DNA of 64,000 bases from Candidatus Poseidoniaceae archaeon (lineage in GTDB: Archaea > Thermoplasmatota > Poseidoniia > Poseidoniales > Poseidoniaceae). The first letter of the stretch is position 1. Every line of letters begins with the position of its first letter. The DNA lies in contig CASIAI010000001.1 of NCBI GenBank assembly GCA_949372655.1, positions 201,279 to 265,278 on the forward strand, written 5' to 3'. The notes under the pieces are model-generated. The model searched no databases and had not been told where the DNA came from. It was given only the letters and a program-made list of their open reading frames with translations. Positions 58,895 through 64,000 of this stretch are shown one piece after another. Made by a program: the position numbers and the translations under genes.

Positions 58895-60717
58895 TAGTTG
58901 ACACCCCCTATTAGTCCCCATGCTATTAATTGAGCCCTAGCATCTTGCGTTAGTTGAAAGAATCGACTACGACCCAGTGTCCTAACATTCAAAATCCCCG
59001 CTTTCAATAAGTGATTGCTGATTTGTGATAATCTTGGCCTCTTGATATTAAGTTCATCTAAGATTTCTTTATCAGAAGGAGAGTACTTTCTTTCCTTCGC
59101 AATTGAAACAACATAGGATTCGCTATGAGATAGTGAAGAGAGAATTGCAGAGTTAAGAGGAAAGTCATGTTTCTCTCCTTGTTTCTCTCTCCTCATACCA
59201 GATAATGCCTCTGCTAACTTACGATGGCTTCCGGAATTATTAGAAGGGCTTTTATTGTGTATCAGAAGTTCTTGCAGTGCCTGTAAAATAGGTGAAAGAT
59301 AATTCATGTCAGTGCTGTTAATGACCTTGTGTCCACCATGATTGGTTATTTCTTCAAACTCCTCTGTAGTGGAATCTTCTAATTCTTCTAAAACTTCACG
59401 ATTTATGCCTGGTAGCCCTATTTCATCATAGATTAAAGTTGCAGATTCTTCTTCTGAAATATCTAAATCTAATTCAACAGGCGTAATCAATTCTTCAGAA
59501 ACCCATAATTCTGCGCCAGATGATTCTTCATCCATAACCATCGTTTCAGGCTCTTCATTAGTGGTTTTATAATCTCTAGTTCTACCAAGTAATGCGTTGA
59601 AAGTCCCCGCATGGATAGATGGCTGAGGATTTGATTCAGCGATTAATAGCTCCTCATTTTCTGGAGTTGCAGAGTATGTGAAAGTATCAATCGGTTCGTC
59701 ATCTAATTTAGAATCTGATAACTTTTCTAAATTCAAATCAAAACCAAAAATATCACTTATTGCATCATTAGATTCCAAATCTTCAGATACAGAATCTCTT
59801 TCTTGCCATGGCACCGATGCATCGATAATCTCGGATTCTTGTTCTATCGCTACATCTTCTACTGACTCCGAATCTAAAGTATCTATGAACTCCTCTTGCA
59901 CAATTTGGTCTAACGAATCAGCCTCTTCTAAATCATATATGCTTATGGTTTTAGGAATTGGTATAGTTTCTGTTGAAGAGCCCGAATGTAGCGATACATC
60001 AATTGAATCCCTCATGAATCGTATTACCTCTGAAGGTTTACCACTACTCAAGGAATGGATATATTGGGCGTCTTTTGTCGATAGTTTGAATTCTGTTGAA
60101 GTGGCAGAAGATACCCTTCTCTCGATTAGTACCTTAACTTCATCAACAGTCAATGGCTCCAGTGTTTCAATACTGGCAAAACTGTGTAGTATGCTATCAG
60201 GGAGATTACTACGCTGCTTTGGTTCAACAACAACTACTACCACTGCCTTAAGCCTCTCCAAGAGGGGTAGAGCATCTCGTAGAGCAACTGTCATCACTGA
60301 AGTCTCTACAGTAGGCATATCTATCACAATAAGTGGTATTTTAGAAGTATAAGTATGAGACGCCTCGACAATCTTGTGAGCTAGTTCAGCCCTACTTTGG
60401 GGGATATTATAGTCAATCAACTCAGAATATAAGTTTTCTAACAAACTATGAGCAGGTTTAGTCGCTGATATGTGATCGATATGGACGTATACAGGGGCTT
60501 CACTAGCCGAACACCTGAGTAGTGAAGTCCTACCTGACCCCATTTCTCCAACAATTAACAGTCTTCTATTCGACCTGAAATTTATATGCTTTGATATTCT
60601 TCCTCGGACATCTAAACGCCCCACATAGAGGGATTCTTGTCCTGTTTCCAATGGACTTGTAGAAAAAGGGTTCTCTGTTAAAGTGGGAAAGTCAATCTGT
60701 AAACCTTCTACTCGCAT
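58894..60717 (-). CDS. AAA-like ATPase with degenerate Walker A and C-terminal winged helix
   Basis: The N-terminal domain (about 35-240) has an Orc/Cdc6- or STAND-like ATPase core: LLIVGEMGSGRTSLLRC (residues 53-69, with Arg 63 where the Walker A Lys should be), then IPLIVIDMP (Walker B-like), but no clear sensor. A long acidic low-complexity linker (about 270-440) joins it to a C-terminal winged-helix domain (about 505-605; KILDELNIKRPRLSQISNHLLKAGI). It heads the propeller and DUF357 operon. It may be a nucleotide-binding scaffold or regulator. Function unknown. Confidence 0.72.
   Translation of the reverse strand: MRVEGLQIDFPTLTENPFSTSPLETGQESLYVGRLDVRGRISKHINFRSNRRLLIVGEMGSGRTSLLRCSASEAPVYVHIDHISATKPAHSLLENLYSELIDYNIPQSRAELAHKIVEASHTYTSKIPLIVIDMPTVETSVMTVALRDALPLLERLKAVVVVVVEPKQRSNLPDSILHSFASIETLEPLTVDEVKVLIERRVSSATSTEFKLSTKDAQYIHSLSSGKPSEVIRFMRDSIDVSLHSGSSTETIPIPKTISIYDLEEADSLDQIVQEEFIDTLDSESVEDVAIEQESEIIDASVPWQERDSVSEDLESNDAISDIFGFDLNLEKLSDSKLDDEPIDTFTYSATPENEELLIAESNPQPSIHAGTFNALLGRTRDYKTTNEEPETMVMDEESSGAELWVSEELITPVELDLDISEEESATLIYDEIGLPGINREVLEELEDSTTEEFEEITNHGGHKVINSTDMNYLSPILQALQELLIHNKSPSNNSGSHRKLAEALSGMRREKQGEKHDFPLNSAILSSLSHSESYVVSIAKERKYSPSDKEILDELNIKRPRLSQISNHLLKAGILNVRTLGRSRFFQLTQDARAQLIAWGLIGGVN
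60526..60549 (-). other. Degenerate Walker A of the AAA-like ATPase
   Basis: These codons (residues 57-64) read G-E-M-G-S-G-R-T. The conserved Walker A is G-x-x-x-x-G-K-S/T, so the lysine that contacts phosphate is arginine. The rest of the loop is intact. Confidence 0.75.
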
Positions 60718-60832
60718 AAATCTTCAACTTCGAGTGGGTATTTGATGTTTGACCTAATTGGTGATTGGAAAGTACCCGTTAGGAAGCGTCAATGAGGCCG
60801 CCATCACTCCTTAAATGAACGAAAAGATGGCA

Positions 60833-60930
60833 AATAACGCATAGTTAACGTATGGCTAACGCGTTAATTAAACCGTTAAACCCGTTAATAGCCTCGCCCA
60901 TAGCAATCAATCAAATCTAGCGTTTAACTC
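60833..60930. repeat. Cluster of CGTTAA/TTAACG boxes before HMG-CoA reductase
   Basis: Within about 55 bp there are three direct CGTTAA hexamers (60862, 60874, 60883), the reverse TTAACG at 60845 and CTAACG at 60856, a TTAATTAA palindrome (60864-60871) and a related CGTTTAAC at 60921. The spacing of about 9-12 bp fits one helical turn, as for cooperative protein binding. It lies about 70-150 bp before the HMG-CoA reductase start. It could be an operator or a replication-related element. Confidence 0.5.
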
Positions 60931-60997
60931 AAAAAACAACTACATGTATCCGATTACTTATGTGTCTGGGATGCTTGGATAAGTATGAGGAGAACTG

Positions 60998-62296
60998 ATG
61001 CCGATAGAAAATAGTCGATTAAGTGGTTTTTTCCGCCATAGCGTCGCTGAAAGGCGCAACTTAGTTCAAAAACTGGCAGGATTGACTGATGAACAAGTCA
61101 GTGCCCTTGCAGCCAATGGGGAATTAGAAGACGACGCAGCAGATAGAATGATTGAGAACGTAATAGGCACTATGTCTCTACCTGTGGGTATAGCAACTAA
61201 CTTCGTAATTGATAAAAAGCATTACCTAATTCCATTTTGCCTAGAAGAATCAAGTGTAGTTGCTGCTGCTTCAAACATGGCAAAGCGTTGCCTGGAAAAA
61301 GGTGGCTTTCGAACACAAAATGACGCTCCAATGATGATCGGGCAAATACAAATATTAGACTGCCCTGATATTAATCAATCACAGTTAGCCCTACACCAGG
61401 CAAAAGACGAGCTTATCGATTTGTGTAATAGTCTACCTTCCACTATGGTTAGACTAGGCGGAGGCTGTAAAAGGATAGAAACTAGAATTATTGAATCTCT
61501 CTCTGGTCCAATGCTCGTACTGCACATAATCGTTGACTGTCGTGACGCTATGGGTGCAAATGCCGTAAATACAATGGCAGAACTTATCGCACCAGAGGTG
61601 GAAAGACTAACCTTAGGTAGAGTCCATTTGAAGATATTATCCAATTTAGCAGCCCATAGACTTGCCCGTGTTGAAGCCACTTTCACACCTGTAGAACTGT
61701 CTAATGATGGCTCAAAGGAGAATGGTGACAAAATTATCCAAGGAATACTTGAGGCACATCATTTTGCCTTAGCAGACCCGTTTAGAGCAGTGACACACAA
61801 TAAAGGAGTCATGAATGCAATAAGTAGCGTTGCTGTGGCATGTGGCCAAGATTGGAGAGCAATAGAAGCAGGTTGTCATTCTTGGGCTTCTTTTTCAAAT
61901 GATAACTATTCTTCGATGACAGAATGGGAAATAACAGATGAAGGTTGTTTAGTAGGCAGTATAGAAACACCAATGGCTGTAGGTATAGTTGGAGGAGCAT
62001 CCAGAGTACATCCTGTAGCAAAAGCCAATTTAGCAATACTAGGAGTAACTTCAGCAAGTGAATTAGCAGGAATTATCTGCGCAGCAGGGCTTGCTCAAAA
62101 CCTTGGAGCGCTTAGAGCCCTTGCAACAAATGGAATTCAAGCAGGCCATATGAAACTGCATTCAAGAAATATGGCTGTTAGTGCAGGGGCAGAAGGTGAA
62201 GAGATAGAATTGGTAGCTGCAAAACTACAATCACACATCGGTCCAAAAACACAAACGGTTGTACAGAAAATCCTTGAAGAGTTAAGAAACTCTTAA
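60998..62296 (+). CDS. mvaA: 3-hydroxy-3-methylglutaryl-CoA reductase, class II
   Basis: Reduces HMG-CoA to mevalonate for isoprenoid lipids. The class II pattern is clear from MPIENSRLSGFFRHSVAERR, ENVIGTMSLPVGIATNF, LEESSVVAAAS (catalytic Glu), CRDAMGANAVNTMAE, HNKGVMNAISSVAVACGQDWRAIEAG (catalytic Lys and Asp) and HMKLHSRNMAV (catalytic His). It resembles the Pseudomonas mevalonii enzyme rather than the class I of most archaea. Start ATG 60998 has GAGGAG at 7 nt. The divergent promoter region with clustered CGTTAA boxes is upstream. Confidence 0.95.
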   Translation: MPIENSRLSGFFRHSVAERRNLVQKLAGLTDEQVSALAANGELEDDAADRMIENVIGTMSLPVGIATNFVIDKKHYLIPFCLEESSVVAAASNMAKRCLEKGGFRTQNDAPMMIGQIQILDCPDINQSQLALHQAKDELIDLCNSLPSTMVRLGGGCKRIETRIIESLSGPMLVLHIIVDCRDAMGANAVNTMAELIAPEVERLTLGRVHLKILSNLAAHRLARVEATFTPVELSNDGSKENGDKIIQGILEAHHFALADPFRAVTHNKGVMNAISSVAVACGQDWRAIEAGCHSWASFSNDNYSSMTEWEITDEGCLVGSIETPMAVGIVGGASRVHPVAKANLAILGVTSASELAGIICAAGLAQNLGALRALATNGIQAGHMKLHSRNMAVSAGAEGEEIELVAAKLQSHIGPKTQTVVQKILEELRNS

Positions 62297-62297
62297 T

Positions 62298-62903
62298 TCA
62301 CTCTTCTTCGAAACTCAAGGTTGACTGCACTGAACCTTCAGCTTCACCTTCTTCTTTGAGAACTTCTTTACCAACTAAGTCATCTAGTAGCCCAGTATTT
62401 TGAACCTGTTCTCTAAACCAAGCCTTCACTTTCTTTCTGTCTGTATAAGGACAACCAAAGGCTTCTGAAAAGCGCCTAGTAGTAGTTAATCTCCTAGTAT
62501 TGCCATCTTTTCGGCGATCTATCATACCGTATTGAGCAAGTTCCCTGACATAGTCATATGCTTTTTGACCTAGAAATTCTATCAATCTGGATTGGGGCAT
62601 AGGTTGGTGATAGGCAATTAGTGATGCTGCTTTGAGAAGTTTCTTTGGAATCTCTGTCTTAGCTTCTTTTGGAAGATGGTCAGCTATATCGGGCTTCACT
62701 TCAATAGCCCAACGGTCACCAACTTCTGCTATCTGTAATGCTCCACCTCTTCTCCTCTTGAGGGTCGCCCTCAAAGAATATAATGAGTCTAACATTTCAT
62801 CCTCATCATAACCTAATGAGGCGCTCAACTGTGAAAGAGTCATAGAACGTCCAGCGCCAAAAAGGGTCGCTTCCAAAAGTGTATCTAATTGTATTTCAGT
62901 AAT
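62298..62903 (-). CDS. scpB: Segregation and condensation protein B (ScpB)
   Basis: Winged-helix partner of the ScpA kleisin in SMC condensin. The sequence from LDTLLEATLFGAGRSMTLSQLSASLG fits the ScpB N-terminus. The first winged helix and the second (about 95-170, with YVRELAQYGMID) are present. An acidic tail closes it. The nearest conventional start is TTG 62876, but conserved helix residues precede it, and an ATT codon at 62903 has an AAGGGG ribosome site 8 nt upstream. The start choice therefore remains open; no in-frame ATG or GTG exists. Confidence 0.85.
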   Translation of the reverse strand: MTEIQLDTLLEATLFGAGRSMTLSQLSASLGYDEDEMLDSLYSLRATLKRRRGGALQIAEVGDRWAIEVKPDIADHLPKEAKTEIPKKLLKAASLIAYHQPMPQSRLIEFLGQKAYDYVRELAQYGMIDRRKDGNTRRLTTTRRFSEAFGCPYTDRKKVKAWFREQVQNTGLLDDLVGKEVLKEEGEAEGSVQSTLSFEEE

Positions 62904-62918
62904 GTCAACAACCCCTTA
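62901..62918 (-). promoter_or_regulatory. Ribosome site implying an ATT start for scpB
   Basis: On the minus strand TAAGGGGT (containing the scpA stop codon TAA) is followed 8 nt later by ATT (62903-62901), in frame with scpB. No ATG or GTG occurs in frame between the scpA stop and TTG 62876. This suggests either a rare ATT start or a start at TTG 62876. Confidence 0.4.
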
Positions 62919-64000
62919 CTCGACCAACCATTCATGGTTTTGGAAATCTTCTTCTTTATCAGTAGCCTCTATTATTGGAATTCCCTGAGGTTCTTCACTT
63001 TCTAATTCAAGTTCTTTTGCCTTTCTTTCAGTTTCTTCTATTAGCCTAATTTTCTCTGCCCTTTTCTTGGCAAATTGTACTGAACCTGAATCTTCATTTT
63101 GTGAATCAATACTTTGCTTTTCATCCAATTCATCAATCGCATCTTTTACCTGTTGGAAGTCCTCTAATTCCGGCCATAAGTCCTCAAGCATAATATCGCC
63201 CTCTGGAGCAACTTCTTGACTGATAGAAGCAAAACCTCTATGAGTCAAAAATAACCCAGCAATAAAAGAAGTAACTTTTGCTTCATCTTGATAACCTTCG
63301 GGGATTACTCCAAACTTTTCTTCCAATATAGTTCTTAGATGAAGTTTAACATTTTGAACAGGTACTTTGTGACTTTCACTCTCAATACATGCTCTTCTTA
63401 GAGCAGACCAGCATCTTCCAATGTCACCTTCTAAATCTTCGTTATGCATTCTTCCGCCAATATTCTCTAAATAATCTTTTAATTCTTCTTGGTGGGCAAT
63501 CCTATTCTCTTCTCTTAGCCTAAGGCCTTCTGCATCATCAGCAGCGTCTTTGAAAGCAGAAAGTAACTCGCCTAGGGTTACAGGCCTTCCTTCCTCTCTT
63601 CGAACTCTTTCACCAAATAATGAGGGCAAGATGTCATCTGCATCTCCTTGAAGAATAGAATTAGTGAATAAGAACGCTTCATCATCGTATTCAGACTCCC
63701 ATCCAAAGTCAAATCCTTCATCCCACTCTTCTTCCTCATCAGTCCTTTGAACTCTGTCAAAAAGGTCTATGGCTTGATGGTGTAAAACTTCCCAAGAAAG
63801 GCGGATTAATCTACCACATGCTGGGAGGTCGAGGTTGTTAGAATTATTCTTGACACGCTGTGTGAAGAATTTTAAAAATTTAGATAGATCGATATTCCAA
63901 GCATCCAAGTCTTCTTCTCTAACAAGCGATAAAACAAGGGCTACAGAGCGGTCGAAAGGGTCCGACAAAGACCTAAACTCAGCTTCTTCTGTTTCTGCAA
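62916..64000 (-). CDS. scpA: Segregation and condensation protein A (ScpA), kleisin, start outside window
   Basis: Kleisin that joins SMC heads. The segment PFDRSVALVLSLVREEDLDAWNIDLSKFLKFFTQRV matches the ScpA N-terminal pattern (family: LDLLLHLI-x-x-x-x-L-D-I-x-D-I). The middle is acidic, Glu/Asp-rich, with helices, and the C-terminus (about 220-270) has a winged-helix. TTG 63968 is not the real start: the frame stays open to the window's right edge (in-frame codons ...AETEEAEFRSL), so the 5' end is missing. It overlaps into scpB via adjacent stop/start, as usual for this pair. Confidence 0.85.
   Translation of the reverse strand, partial: AETEEAEFRSLSDPFDRSVALVLSLVREEDLDAWNIDLSKFLKFFTQRVKNNSNNLDLPACGRLIRLSWEVLHHQAIDLFDRVQRTDEEEEWDEGFDFGWESEYDDEAFLFTNSILQGDADDILPSLFGERVRREEGRPVTLGELLSAFKDAADDAEGLRLREENRIAHQEELKDYLENIGGRMHNEDLEGDIGRCWSALRRACIESESHKVPVQNVKLHLRTILEEKFGVIPEGYQDEAKVTSFIAGLFLTHRGFASISQEVAPEGDIMLEDLWPELEDFQQVKDAIDELDEKQSIDSQNEDSGSVQFAKKRAEKIRLIEETERKAKELELESEEPQGIPIIEATDKEEDFQNHEWLVE

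Noticed and set aside
59678-60352. A 224-residue open frame on the plus strand opposite the ATPase gene
   Set aside because: It mirrors the acidic Ser/Glu/Asp-rich linker codons on the other strand and has no family pattern or ribosome site.
63966-63968. TTG start of scpA
   Set aside because: The frame stays open to the right edge, so the true start is outside the window.

Overview
The window is a densely packed, AT-rich stretch of an archaeal chromosome. Clearly archaeal information genes (RPA with its associated protein, Hel308, a Cgi121-like KEOPS subunit, Orc1/Cdc6, S6e, aIF2-gamma, Dph2, DUF357) sit beside bacterial-type genes (MutS/MutL, GyrA/GyrB, ScpA/ScpB, a class II CCA-enzyme-like protein, acyl-CoA dehydrogenase, class II HMG-CoA reductase). 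This mix, with archaeal-type prenyl synthase and HMG-CoA reductase genes and many large PKD or acidic secreted proteins, best fits a planktonic marine euryarchaeon of the Poseidoniia (Marine Group II/III). That assignment is an inference from gene content, not from a marker search.

Layout. 1-2557: end of mutS and a complete endonuclease-type mutL. 2566-5014: aroA and moaA, divergent. 5011-10263: a type IV pilin, a prenyl synthase, a divergent hydroxymethylbilane-synthase-like protein without its cofactor cysteine, a coiled-coil protein and a triple-SAP protein. 10264-15871: one leftward run holding RPA, RPA-associated protein, a small unknown, two T2SS-F/TadC-like membrane halves and a CpaF-like ATPase. 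16025-22155: tldE, tldD, Cgi121-like and hel308. 22184-26500: membrane TerB-like protein, SprT-like protease, hotdog thioesterase, AstE/AspA-like deacylase and a DRE-TIM acyltransferase. 26573-31304: gyrB-gyrA, with an EF-hand at the GyrA C-terminus. 31305-31614: an intergenic region with strong RNA-like folding. 31615-42116: aroD, then secreted or membrane proteins (an M30-like PKD protease, an M28 peptidase), a thymidylate kinase fusion and a DUF2085 protein. 42170-47674: Smr-like membrane protein, HTH-10 regulator, PCMT-like protein, HEAT protein and M61 peptidase. 47649-51802: ParB/SerK-like protein, CCA-like enzyme, EF-hand protein and acyl-CoA dehydrogenase. 51923-57545: a rightward run of GcvH-like, PRTase, Dph2, Cdc6, S6e, aIF2-gamma and PIN genes. 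57549-60717: DUF357, beta-propeller and AAA-like ATPase in one leftward operon. 60718-60997: an intergenic region with clustered CGTTAA boxes. 60998-64000: HMG-CoA reductase, scpB and partial scpA.

No rRNA, tRNA, IS element, prophage or CRISPR array was recognised. Genes are closely packed, with several stop-stop and ATGA overlaps. The most unusual items are the EF-hand on gyrase A, the HemC-like and GcvH-like proteins lacking their cofactor residues, the RPA/Tad gene run, the thymidylate kinase fusion, the ATPase/propeller/DUF357 operon, the putative structured RNA upstream of gyrB/aroD and the CGTTAA array.
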